Shown here: piece by piece, positions 1 to 6,003 of the stretch
Layout: each line of letters opens with the position of its first letter
Position numbering within the stretch: the first letter of the stretch is position 1
From: Porticoccaceae bacterium
Lineage (GTDB): Bacteria; Pseudomonadota; Gammaproteobacteria; Pseudomonadales; Porticoccaceae
DNA: 6,003 bases
Assembly (NCBI GenBank): GCA_017858295.1
Contig: JAFMBU010000106.1
Coordinates: 1-6,003 of the forward strand
Direction of reading: 5' to 3'
Translations under genes and position numbers: made by a program
Notes under the pieces: generated by a model
What the model saw: only the letters and a program-made list of their open reading frames with translations
Told to the model about the DNA's origin: nothing
The model's database searches: none

Positions 1-731
1 CCGTTCTCGGTAATGTTTTTGCCCAGTGTCCAGATTGCCGGCCAAGTGCCAACGCCTTGAGGTAGCTTAGCTCTTACGTCGACGCGACCATAGGTAAAGG
101 CATATTTCGAATTAAGTCGCGCAGAGGTGAACTGCTTTGTACGATTTTGGTCAGTATAGCTTTCTCTTATGGCGGCAATCTTTAATGTTCCATCACTGAC
201 ATAAGCGTTTTCAATGCGGTCGGTGTAATGCTGTATTTCGCCGTTGTACCAGCTATTGCCATCGGGCAGACGGGTCTGGTGAAACCATTTTTCTGAATCT
301 ATAGCCCGGGGGCCAACTGGTGTGGTTGGAGTAGTGGGCGTAGTAGGACTAGCGGCAATCACTGTGACAGTTCGAGTTGCAGTTGCAGAATTACCAGAGT
401 TGTCAGTAGCAGTGTAAGTCACAGTATATACACCCACTTCATCGGCGACTGTCATTGACGTATCAACTGTAACACTCCCATCTACCGCATCAGTGGCTCT
501 TGCGCCAGAATCCGTATAGTTGCTGCCCTGCTCAATCGTCAGGCTCAGAGACCCTATCACTGTGATCGTCGGTGCCGTTGTGTCAGCAGGAGTAGTAATC
601 GGCTCTGGGTTTGATTGCATTGAACCGCCACCGCCTCCACCACAGGCCAAAAGTCCGCCAAATATAATTGTTGCCGTTGTAGCAGCCAGTCGAAACGCAT
701 TGCGGCGCAACCAGTTTGTTTTTATTGTCAT
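1..731 (-). CDS. Lipoprotein GH16 beta-glucanase (laminarinase-type), N-terminal part
   Basis: This is the first 243 codons of a glycoside hydrolase family 16 enzyme; the rest lies beyond position 1. The start ATG at 731-729 has a modest AGAG ribosome site. Residues 1-30 form a lipoprotein signal: basic R9, R10 and R14, a hydrophobic core, and an LLAC lipobox with Cys30. A run of six glycines follows, and Gly at +2 fits outer-membrane sorting. Residues 54-125 form a bacterial Ig-like domain of the DUF5011/Cry22Aa type, ending in a typical YTVTYTATDNSGN strand. A Thr-Pro linker (129-138) leads to the GH16 domain from about 144, recognisable by NGEIQHYTDR, FTSARLNSK and GVGTWPAIWTLG. By family, the likely role is hydrolysis of beta-1,3-glucan such as algal laminarin at the cell surface. 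The catalytic ExDxxE motif is not in view, so activity and exact substrate cannot be confirmed. Confidence 0.9.
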   Translation of the reverse strand, partial: MTIKTNWLRRNAFRLAATTATIIFGGLLACGGGGGGSMQSNPEPITTPADTTAPTITVIGSLSLTIEQGSNYTDSGARATDAVDGSVTVDTSMTVADEVGVYTVTYTATDNSGNSATATRTVTVIAASPTTPTTPTTPVGPRAIDSEKWFHQTRLPDGNSWYNGEIQHYTDRIENAYVSDGTLKIAAIRESYTDQNRTKQFTSARLNSKYAFTYGRVDVRAKLPQGVGTWPAIWTLGKNITEN

Positions 732-892
732 GGAAATCTCTTATTTATTATTTGTTTTAGAACCGCTCTCACTCCGTATTCTCTAACAAAGTACCTACTT
801 AATGCGAGCAACCTGCGCCAGATGGTCTAGTAGGCGCGCCGATTGGGTATGTATAAATACTAACTGTGCCCTGAATTGGATTTATGCTGTCT

Positions 893-922
893 CTGCCACA
901 GCCTTAACTGTTTTGCTACAAT
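893..922 (+). promoter_or_regulatory. Probable sigma-70 promoter of trhO (extended -10)
   Basis: A TACAAT -10 box at 917-922 is preceded by TGC at 914-916, giving an extended -10. A CTGCCA element at 893-898, 4 of 6 matches to the -35 consensus, lies 18 bp upstream. Transcription would begin near 929, leaving a leader of about 34 nt before the trhO ATG at 963. This is pattern matching only. Confidence 0.5.
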
Positions 923-962
923 GCGCCGCGTTCTCAGTAGACTTATCCAAGGTCCTCACCCT

Positions 963-1949
963 ATGTCCGATCAATATGTTTCTTGCGCACTGTATAAATT
1001 TGTCACCTTGCCAAATTATGTTGCTCTGCGCTCGCCACTACTCAAGGTCATGACCGATAATCAGGTGTTTGGCACACTGCTGCTGGCCAGAGAGGGCATT
1101 AATGGCACTGTATCTGGTACGCGTGAGTCGGTTGATGTGCTGCTCAACTGGTTGCAACAGCAGCCGGGCTTGGAAAATATCGACTGCAAAGAGTCATACC
1201 ACAGTGAAATTCCCTTCTACCGCACCAAGGTAAAACTGAAGAAAGAAATTGTGACCATGGGTGTTGAAGGCATAGACCCGAAAAGGTCGGCTGGCACCTA
1301 TGTGAAACCTGCCGATTGGAATGCGCTGATCGCCGATCCCGATGTGTTGGTGGTAGATACTCGCAATGACTACGAAGTGGAAATTGGCACCTTTGCCAAT
1401 GCGGTCAATCCCAAAACCAAAACCTTTCGTGAATTTCCCGCCTGGGCTGAGCAGAATCTCGACCCTAAGAAAAACAAAAAAATTGCCATGTTCTGCACCG
1501 GCGGTATCCGCTGTGAAAAATCTACGGCCTATATGAAAGAGCAGGGCTTCGATGAGGTCTATCACCTTCAGGGCGGAATTCTCAAGTATCTCGAAGAAGT
1601 GCCCAAAGAGCAGACCCTATGGGACGGCGAATGCTTTGTCTTTGATAATCGCGTTGCTGTGGATCACGACCTTAAGCGCGGTTCCTATGACCAGTGTCAC
1701 GCCTGTCGCATGCCGATCACCGAAGAAGAGATGGACCATATCAATTATCAGGAGGGCCTCTCCTGTCACCACTGTTTTGGCAGTGTCGATGAAGAGCAGC
1801 AACAGCGCTTCGCCGAGCGCCAGAAGCAGGTCAAGCTGGCCAAAGCCCGGGGTGAAGAGCATATAGGCAATGCCGCTCTGGAAGCCACTGAACGGCGCAG
1901 AGCGGAAAAGAGCGCAGCAAAGAAAGCCTCGCGAGACCGCCAGTCATAA
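963..1949 (+). CDS. trhO: tRNA uridine(34) hydroxylase TrhO (YceA family, rhodanese domain)
   Basis: This 328-residue protein belongs to the TrhO/YceA family, which hydroxylates U34 of certain tRNAs to 5-hydroxyuridine using O2, ahead of the CmoA/CmoB steps that make cmo5U. The N-terminal ferredoxin-like domain (about 5-100) carries the family signature LLLAREGINGTVSG. A rhodanese domain (about 125-212) contains VDTRNDYE and the active-site loop CTGGIRCEKS with Cys178. The tail has two cysteine pairs, C245/C248 and C268/C271, that could bind a metal, then a basic helical end rich in Lys, Arg and Ala. Start choice: ATG 963 has AAGG at 949-952 and matches the usual MSxxY family start. In-frame ATGs at 876 and 921 lack a ribosome site, and 921 overlaps the predicted -10 box. 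The gene is convergent with rlmJ, with only 15 bp between the stops. Confidence 0.93.
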   Translation: MSDQYVSCALYKFVTLPNYVALRSPLLKVMTDNQVFGTLLLAREGINGTVSGTRESVDVLLNWLQQQPGLENIDCKESYHSEIPFYRTKVKLKKEIVTMGVEGIDPKRSAGTYVKPADWNALIADPDVLVVDTRNDYEVEIGTFANAVNPKTKTFREFPAWAEQNLDPKKNKKIAMFCTGGIRCEKSTAYMKEQGFDEVYHLQGGILKYLEEVPKEQTLWDGECFVFDNRVAVDHDLKRGSYDQCHACRMPITEEEMDHINYQEGLSCHHCFGSVDEEQQQRFAERQKQVKLAKARGEEHIGNAALEATERRRAEKSAAKKASRDRQS

Positions 1950-1953
1950 TGCC

Positions 1954-1965
1954 AGTACTAGTACT
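1954..1965. repeat. Perfect 12-bp palindrome between convergent stops
   Basis: AGTACTAGTACT equals its own reverse complement. It fills most of the gap between the trhO and rlmJ stop codons and overlaps the last base of the rlmJ stop. CCAG (1952-1955) and CTGG (1969-1972) flank it and could extend an imperfect stem. It has no T-run on either side and is AT-balanced, so it is a poor intrinsic terminator. Confidence 0.6.
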
Positions 1966-2807
1966 TAGCTGGGCGGACTGAGCCAGCGCAGTTTAAAGTT
2001 GGCCTCAGGGCTCTGCCCCAGTTTATCCACCAGCCAAGGCAATAATTCAGTCATCTGCTGTTCCAGCATCCAGGGTGGATTGACCACAATCATGCCCGAC
2101 CCCGTCATGCCGAAACGATTGTTCGCTTGCAGCACATTGAGCTCTATCTGCAGGGTTCCTGGCAGCCCCGCGCTGGAGAGTTTGCGTTGCAAGAAATCCA
2201 CATCGTTGCTGTGAACCACCGGATACCAGATGGCAAAGGTGCCGGTTGCCCAGCGCCTGATACCGTCCACAATCGCCTTAACCACATCCGCATATTCATG
2301 ATCTAGCTCGTAGGGTGGATCGATTAAAACCATACCGCGCCGCTCCAATGGGGGCAGTGCCCCTTTTAATTGGGCGAAGCCGTCGACTTTAAGTACCTGA
2401 GTGCGTCGATCCCGAGTGAACAATTCTTGCAATAGTACAAAATCAGCCGGGTGCAATTCGCTAAGTAATAAACGGTCTTGGGGACGGCAGAGTTCTTTAG
2501 CTAGCAGTGGACTGCCTGGATAGTGGCGCAGTTCGCCATCGCTATTGAGCGCTTTTAAAATATCCAGATAGGCTTGCATAGCAGCTGGAACATCTCCGTC
2601 CCAGAGCCGTTTGATACCCTCTAAATACTCGCCGGTTTTATCCATCTCTTTTGACTGCAGGTCGTAGCAACCGGCACCGGCGTGGGTATCTATGTAAACG
2701 AAGGCTTTGTCTTTGATTTTGAGGGACTGCAAAATCAGCGACTGGACAGCGTGCTTTAAAACATCTGCATGGTTGCCGGAGTGAAAGCTGTGACGGTAGG
2801 AGAGCAT
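1965..2807 (-). CDS. rlmJ: 23S rRNA (adenine(2030)-N6)-methyltransferase RlmJ
   Basis: This 280-residue protein matches E. coli RlmJ (YhiR) in length and along its whole sequence as I know that family. RlmJ uses S-adenosylmethionine to methylate N6 of A2030 in 23S rRNA during ribosome assembly, in the cytoplasm. Visible motifs are the invariant N-terminus LSYRHSFHSGNHADVLKH (2-19), the SAM-binding DTHAGAG (40-46), SELHP (116-120), the catalytic DPPYE (163-167) and the C-terminal GMIVVNPPWMLEQQM (238-252). The start at 2807 is fixed by the conserved N-terminus even though no good Shine-Dalgarno is seen. An intrinsic terminator upstream (2884-2914) separates it from the S74 gene, so it probably has its own weak promoter in 2815-2880; I could not define that promoter convincingly. 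Confidence 0.96.
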   Translation of the reverse strand: MLSYRHSFHSGNHADVLKHAVQSLILQSLKIKDKAFVYIDTHAGAGCYDLQSKEMDKTGEYLEGIKRLWDGDVPAAMQAYLDILKALNSDGELRHYPGSPLLAKELCRPQDRLLLSELHPADFVLLQELFTRDRRTQVLKVDGFAQLKGALPPLERRGMVLIDPPYELDHEYADVVKAIVDGIRRWATGTFAIWYPVVHSNDVDFLQRKLSSAGLPGTLQIELNVLQANNRFGMTGSGMIVVNPPWMLEQQMTELLPWLVDKLGQSPEANFKLRWLSPPS

Positions 2808-2883
2808 AGGAATTCAATGTTCTGGCTTGGGACGCGCAGTGTAAATCACCTGAGGTAAAAAGATAGCAACTGTGCAGCAATGC

Positions 2884-2914
2884 AAAAGCCGCGCAGTTAA
2901 ATAATAACTGCGCG
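2884..2914 (-). terminator. Intrinsic terminator of the S74 repeat-protein gene
   Basis: Read on the minus strand, 2914-2905 (CGCGCAGTTA) pairs perfectly with 2899-2890 (TAACTGCGCG) around a 5-nt loop. This is a 10-bp stem with a GC-rich base. Two bases later comes TTTT (2887-2884). It lies 32 bp past the stop codon at 2946, in the right place and orientation to end that transcript before rlmJ. Confidence 0.75.
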
Positions 2915-2945
2915 CCCAGTGGCAATCTCTACGTTGGTTGGGTCT

Positions 2946-4535
2946 CTACTGCGCCAGTTGCTGAGTCCTCGGGGATGAGCTGTGCTGAAAGGATGCAATC
3001 TGAGCTGCTTGAACAGTCATCTGCTGACGCATAGCCAGCAGTTCAGCCTTAAAAATTGCATTTTGTTTGAGCAATAAATTTAGAGCGGTTTGCTGTGTTT
3101 GAGCCTCAACATGGCCGCGCTGCAATTCGGCCAATAGAAGTGGCGTTAGCAAGTGGTAAAACACCGATAGGGGCTCGCCGTCAGCGTCAAATTTCACTAG
3201 TTCCGGCAGTATTTTAGCCACCTCTTCTGCAATTAGACCGAACTGCATCGGAAAAGCACCGTTTTCGTCTGCCTGTTTGTAGCGGAAGGTCACGGGTCGC
3301 AGCTGTAAAATTTTCTCGCTAAGGGTCTCCAGAGGTTGGATGTCTTGCTTAAAGCGCTGTGACGAGGGCAGGGTGCCCAGTTGACCATTTGAGTTGATAT
3401 AGACCGCAGCACCGCCACTAGCGGTAACCCCAGAGATCCCAGCAATATAGGTACCAAGATGTTTGCCCTGAGTACCCATGCGAATAATATAGGACTCGGT
3501 ATTGGCGCCCGCCGATGCCACATAGATATTGTGACTGCCAGAGGTCAGGCCAAGGCCAGCCTGATAGCCGATGGAGGAATTGTAATCTCCAGCAACCAGA
3601 TTCATCGACGCCTGATGTCCGATGGCGGTATTGCCACTGCCGGTGGTTTTATTTAGCGCGTAATAGCCACCGGCGACATTGTCATTGCCGGAGACATTGT
3701 TATACAGAGTCGACTCTCCCCAGGCGGTGTTGTGATTGCCGGATAGATTACCAAATAGCGAATCTTCACCTATGCCGGTATTGTGCGCGCCGATAGTGTT
3801 GCTGGTGAGCACCGATTCGCCAATTGCCGTGTTTTGCCAGCCAGTGATATTGGCGGCAAGGGTCTGATAGCCAAAGGCGGTATTGGAGGTGCCGCCTTTG
3901 GTATAGGTCGCGGTTGGCCCGGTATTGTTGGTCAGCGCGCGATAACCTACGGCGGTATTATAGTAGCCGGTAACATTGCTATACATCGCCTCAACACCGG
4001 TCGCAGTATTGAAATACCCCGTGGTATTTGAGAACAGCGCTTGTACACCGCTGGCGGTATTGTCATGGCCAGTGGTATTCATATACAGCGTCTGAGTCCC
4101 TATAGCGGTATTGTCACTAGAGGTCTTGCTGTTGCCCAGAGCTAAAAATCCCACCGCCGTATTGTTGTTGCCAGTGGTGTTGTTGAGCAGCGCCTCTGGG
4201 CCCATGCCGGTGTTCCGTGAGCCGGTGGTGTTGTATTGCATGGCCAAATTGCCATGGGCGGCATTCCAGCTGCCAGTGGTCGTGTGCTGCATCGCCTTAA
4301 ATCCGGTGGCAGTGTTCGCCTGACCAGTGGTTTTATCCAGCAGAGTTTCACAGCCGGTGCCGGTATTGTAGGGCGCCGCGGAATCGGTGGTTATGCAGGT
4401 TGCCTGAGCAGTTATGGGGAAAAGTAACATTAGGCACAGCGCCAGAAAATATTTTTGAATGATTGTTAAGTTGCGATAAATGAATAAGATACATAGCTTG
4501 GAGTATGGAGTAGAGGTTGTGGTGGAGGCCTGCAT
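2946..4535 (-). CDS. Exported 17-residue-repeat fibre protein with C-terminal S74 chaperone domain
   Basis: The 529-residue product has four parts. Residues 1-45 are a signal peptide with an unusually long n-region, a hydrophobic core at about 29-41 and a probable AQA cleavage site at 45/46. Residues 57-335 are about sixteen repeats of 17 residues with consensus NTAxGxxALxxNTTGxx. Residues 391-470 are an intramolecular chaperone/peptidase S74 domain (SSQRFKQDI, LRPVTFRYK, FGLIAEEVAKILPELV). Residues about 465-515 are a Leu/Gln/Ala-rich coiled coil. In phage tailspikes the S74 domain trimerises and folds the fibre, then cuts itself off before the Ser of its S[DS]xRxK motif, here Ser391 or Ser392. 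The inferred product is a secreted trimeric beta-rich stalk, perhaps an adhesin; ligand unknown. Mature cysteines are only C47 and C62. The start ATG at 4535 is supported by AAGGA (4547-4543) at 7-nt spacing. No YadA-type anchor or phage neighbour is present. Confidence 0.88.
   Translation of the reverse strand: MQASTTTSTPYSKLCILFIYRNLTIIQKYFLALCLMLLFPITAQATCITTDSAAPYNTGTGCETLLDKTTGQANTATGFKAMQHTTTGSWNAAHGNLAMQYNTTGSRNTGMGPEALLNNTTGNNNTAVGFLALGNSKTSSDNTAIGTQTLYMNTTGHDNTASGVQALFSNTTGYFNTATGVEAMYSNVTGYYNTAVGYRALTNNTGPTATYTKGGTSNTAFGYQTLAANITGWQNTAIGESVLTSNTIGAHNTGIGEDSLFGNLSGNHNTAWGESTLYNNVSGNDNVAGGYYALNKTTGSGNTAIGHQASMNLVAGDYNSSIGYQAGLGLTSGSHNIYVASAGANTESYIIRMGTQGKHLGTYIAGISGVTASGGAAVYINSNGQLGTLPSSQRFKQDIQPLETLSEKILQLRPVTFRYKQADENGAFPMQFGLIAEEVAKILPELVKFDADGEPLSVFYHLLTPLLLAELQRGHVEAQTQQTALNLLLKQNAIFKAELLAMRQQMTVQAAQIASFQHSSSPRTQQLAQ
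3531..4367 (-). repeat. Sixteen 51-bp coding repeats (17 residues each)
   Basis: The repeat-opening Asn falls at residues 57, 74, 91, 108, 125, 142, 159, 176, 193, 218, 235, 252, 269, 286, 302, 319 and, degenerate, 336. The spacing is 17 throughout except two steps: 25 (193 to 218, an 8-residue insertion with TATYTKGG) and 16 (286 to 302). Asn at position 1, Gly at position 5, a hydrophobic pair near 8-9 and Asn near 12 are the best-kept positions. At DNA level, GGCGGTATTG-like words recur on the plus strand every 51 bp, but units differ widely, so the array is old. Confidence 0.9.
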
Positions 4536-4547
4536 GACAAATTCCTT
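4536..4547 (-). promoter_or_regulatory. Ribosome binding site of the S74 repeat-protein gene
   Basis: On the minus strand AAAAAGGA is followed by ATTTGTC and then ATG. The AAGGA core (4547-4543) at 7-nt spacing is near ideal. It fixes the start at 4535 and therefore the long signal-peptide n-region. Confidence 0.75.
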
Positions 4548-4633
4548 TTTAATTGTTTTTGTGTCTATCAGCTAATACGCGACGGAGCTAAGGTGCTTCA
4601 GTTTGTTGTGGCTCTTTTTGCTTTTTTAGATTA

Positions 4634-4671
4634 TTGACAATGCGCTTAAAAGATCAGTAGTAATGTATAAC
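4634..4671 (+). promoter_or_regulatory. Candidate promoter of the DUF3047 gene
   Basis: A perfect TTGACA -35 hexamer lies at 4634-4639. At 18-bp spacing is TAGTAA (4658-4663), a weak -10; a better TATAAC lies at 4666-4671, but at 26-bp spacing that is too far for a standard promoter. The position, about 50-60 bp ahead of the ATG at 4723, is suitable. The -35 is convincing and the -10 assignment is not. Confidence 0.4.
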
Positions 4672-4722
4672 CATCAATATCCTTTGGTAACGTAAAAAAA
4701 CTATAAAAACCAGGATCGAGCC

Positions 4723-5889
4723 ATGCCAGGAATCATCAATGACTTAACCGTCGCCGGAACACTCTTTTTGCGCGCTAGTGCAAGAAAGCTATTATCAAAA
4801 AATGATCCTGAACCGGATCTGGATACATTTTCTGCGGCCATGCAGAATCTTCTAAATCAAGCTCCTCAAGGTTTGGTCAAAGACTATGAATGGTTAGATC
4901 TTCCCGGGAATCGCCCACCTTGGGTGGCTTCTGGCATCAACCTGGAAGCAGGAGATAATATTAGCTGCTTTATGGACGGCCGGGTGTTTGCCAGCAAGCC
5001 CTTGGATATTTGGTTGGGTCTCGCACTGCAGGTTTGGTACAAGGTGGGCGATGGCGATATCTTTAGAGGGACTCATAGTAGCCATTCTTTTACTGCCAAA
5101 GAAAGTGGGCCGCTGCAGTTTGGCAACTACTTTCCCAATGACTGGGAGAACCTGCAGGGCGAGCGCCAACAGAACGACAAGATCTATCAAACCTCTAGTG
5201 GTATGTCGCGAATTTTAATTATTCGCTGGCGTAAACCGGCAATTGAGTGTCTCAGAGAAGTACTGAATCTTGGTGATTACGAAGATAGATTAAAGTCTGA
5301 AATTGAGCGCATAGAGGTCGGTGACACTACCCCTAAAGGCTGGTCTTATCTGTGGAATATTGGGCAGAGTAATATTTTTCGCAGGCAGCCGTCGGCGACT
5401 GCCGATGACTGCATCCATTGCCAAACTCAGGGTGACACCGGAATTCTGCAAAAAGATGTGGATATGGTGCTAGACGAGAATACTGAAATAAGCTGGAAAT
5501 GGTGTGTCGATCAACTGCCTTCAACACTGCGTGAAGATACAGTCCCCAGTCATGACTACCTGAGTATCGCCATTGAATTTGATAATGGTAGAGATATCAC
5601 CTACTACTGGAGCAGCACATTACCGGTGGGCACCGGCTATGACTGCCCGCTGCCGAACTGGAAGGGCAAGGAATATCACGTCGTTATTCGCAGCGGCAAA
5701 GAGGGGCTCGGCGAATGGAAGGATGAACGACGGAATCTGTTCGATGATTACAAACAGTACATGGGCGAGCCACCGGCTCGTATTGTACGCGTATGGTTAA
5801 TTGCCAACAGTGCCTTTCAACGCAATAGAGGTGACTGTAAATATGCCGATATTGTTCTGCATAATAAGCAACCGCTAAAGGTTCTCTAA
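4723..5889 (+). CDS. DUF3047 protein with N-terminal LecA/PA-IL-like domain
   Basis: The 388-residue product has two recognisable halves. Residues about 57-170 resemble the galactose-lectin PA-IL (LecA) beta-sandwich: WVASGINLEAGDNISCFMDG, then WYKVGDGDIFRG, SHSFTAKESGPLQFG and YFPNDWENLQG, following the order of LecA's PGDVI, KIG and YND segments. The LecA calcium-ligand spacing after the ND does not look preserved, so sugar binding is uncertain. Residues about 205-385 match DUF3047, a family of unknown function: ISWKWCVDQLPS, HDYLSIAIEFDNGRD, TYYWSSTLPVGT and RIVRVWLIANSAFQR. A CxxC (C230/C233) lies near the start of the DUF3047 part. There is no classical signal peptide; the N-terminus is only mildly hydrophobic (residues 8-16). 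ATG 4723 has AGGA (4712-4715) at 7-nt spacing. The gene is divergent from the S74 gene and may be co-transcribed with an ORF starting at 5961. Biochemical role unknown. Confidence 0.82.
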   Translation: MPGIINDLTVAGTLFLRASARKLLSKNDPEPDLDTFSAAMQNLLNQAPQGLVKDYEWLDLPGNRPPWVASGINLEAGDNISCFMDGRVFASKPLDIWLGLALQVWYKVGDGDIFRGTHSSHSFTAKESGPLQFGNYFPNDWENLQGERQQNDKIYQTSSGMSRILIIRWRKPAIECLREVLNLGDYEDRLKSEIERIEVGDTTPKGWSYLWNIGQSNIFRRQPSATADDCIHCQTQGDTGILQKDVDMVLDENTEISWKWCVDQLPSTLREDTVPSHDYLSIAIEFDNGRDITYYWSSTLPVGTGYDCPLPNWKGKEYHVVIRSGKEGLGEWKDERRNLFDDYKQYMGEPPARIVRVWLIANSAFQRNRGDCKYADIVLHNKQPLKVL

Positions 5890-5928
5890 AAGGAGAGCTC
5901 TTTAAAGGAGAGTTCTTTAAAGGGGAGG
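5889..5928 (+). repeat. 15-bp tandem repeat after the DUF3047 gene
   Basis: AAAGGAGAGCTCTTT (5889-5903) is followed directly by AAAGGAGAGTTCTTT (5904-5918), one mismatch, and then a decayed third copy beginning AAAGGGGAGG (5919-5928). The first unit begins at the last base of the stop codon. Each unit contains an AAGGAG-type Shine-Dalgarno word, but no start codon sits at a useful distance. The first unit has an AGAGCTCT palindromic core. Confidence 0.8.
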
Positions 5929-5960
5929 ACGTTAATAGCTAATCGCAGTTAGGGGCAGTG

Positions 5961-6003
5961 ATGTCTAGTAAGGCTCACTCCCACCTCAGAACAACCTTGC
6001 TGT
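5961..6003 (+). CDS. Probable start of a further gene, cut by the window end
   Basis: ATG at 5961 opens 14 codons without a stop before the window ends (MSSKAHSHLRTTLL). AGGGG at 5951-5955 sits 5 nt ahead and could serve as ribosome site. The opening has basic residues followed by hydrophobic ones, which would suit a signal peptide or membrane segment, but too little is visible to name a product. It is 71 bp beyond the DUF3047 stop on the same strand, so co-transcription is possible. A chance short ORF cannot be excluded. Confidence 0.45.
   Translation, partial: MSSKAHSHLRTTLL

Noticed and set aside
732..892. Promoter or small gene upstream of the GH16 gene
   Set aside because: The stretch is AT-rich near the GH16 start but shows no convincing -35/-10 pair on the minus strand, and no coding frame with support.
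876..962. Upstream in-frame ATGs (876, 921) as trhO starts
   Set aside because: Neither has a Shine-Dalgarno, the added residues do not resemble the family N-terminus, and the predicted promoter lies inside this stretch.
802..1053. An 83-codon plus-strand reading frame across the trhO start
   Set aside because: It overlaps the trhO start in another frame, has Cys-rich, low-complexity content and no ribosome site; it is a shadow frame.
2839..2869. Minus-strand promoter for rlmJ (TTGCTA ... TACACT)
   Set aside because: Each hexamer has only 4 of 6 consensus bases and the spacer is 19 bp; too weak to list as a feature.
3459..4427. Several plus-strand frames of 63-93 codons opposite the S74 repeats
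   Set aside because: They arise from the 51-bp periodicity of the real minus-strand gene, with no ribosome sites or recognisable products.
2946..4535. Prophage remnant or phage tail-fibre operon
   Set aside because: The S74 domain is phage-like, but there are no other virion, lysis, integrase or attachment-site sequences, and the protein has a signal peptide and its own terminator.

Overview
The window looks like chromosomal DNA from a marine gammaproteobacterium, possibly of the Cellvibrionales/SAR92 kind. The evidence is a gammaproteobacterial-type rlmJ, a trhO next to it, and a lipoprotein GH16 glucanase of the sort common in marine polysaccharide degraders. The taxon is an inference from gene content; no rRNA or tRNA is present.

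Layout from left to right. Positions 1-731 (minus) hold the N-terminal 243 codons of a surface lipoprotein with an Ig-like domain and the start of a GH16 laminarinase-type catalytic domain; the active site lies beyond the window edge. A 231-bp divergent spacer follows, with a good extended -10 promoter for the next gene. Positions 963-1949 (plus) hold trhO, a tRNA U34 hydroxylase. Only 15 bp away and convergent is rlmJ (1965-2807, minus), a 23S rRNA A2030 methyltransferase. The gap between the two stop codons contains a perfect 12-bp palindrome.

Upstream of rlmJ, a strong hairpin plus T-run terminator at 2884-2914 closes the transcript of an accessory gene at 2946-4535 (minus). That gene encodes an exported 529-residue protein made of about sixteen 17-residue repeats, followed by an S74 self-cleaving chaperone domain of the phage-tailspike type and a coiled-coil tail. 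A 187-bp divergent spacer then leads to a 388-residue protein (4723-5889, plus) with a LecA/PA-IL-like beta-sandwich at its N-terminus and a DUF3047 domain at its C-terminus. After it come short 15-bp tandem repeats and the probable start of another gene (5961 to the window edge).

The two RNA-modification genes are housekeeping. They sit between accessory genes for carbohydrate contact: a glucan hydrolase, a repeat fibre and a lectin-like fold. I see no sign that these accessory genes form one operon; orientations alternate, and only the last two plus-strand genes could be co-transcribed. No mobile element, CRISPR array or defence system is visible. The most unusual item is the chromosomal, signal-peptide-bearing S74 repeat fibre, with no phage genes in the window.
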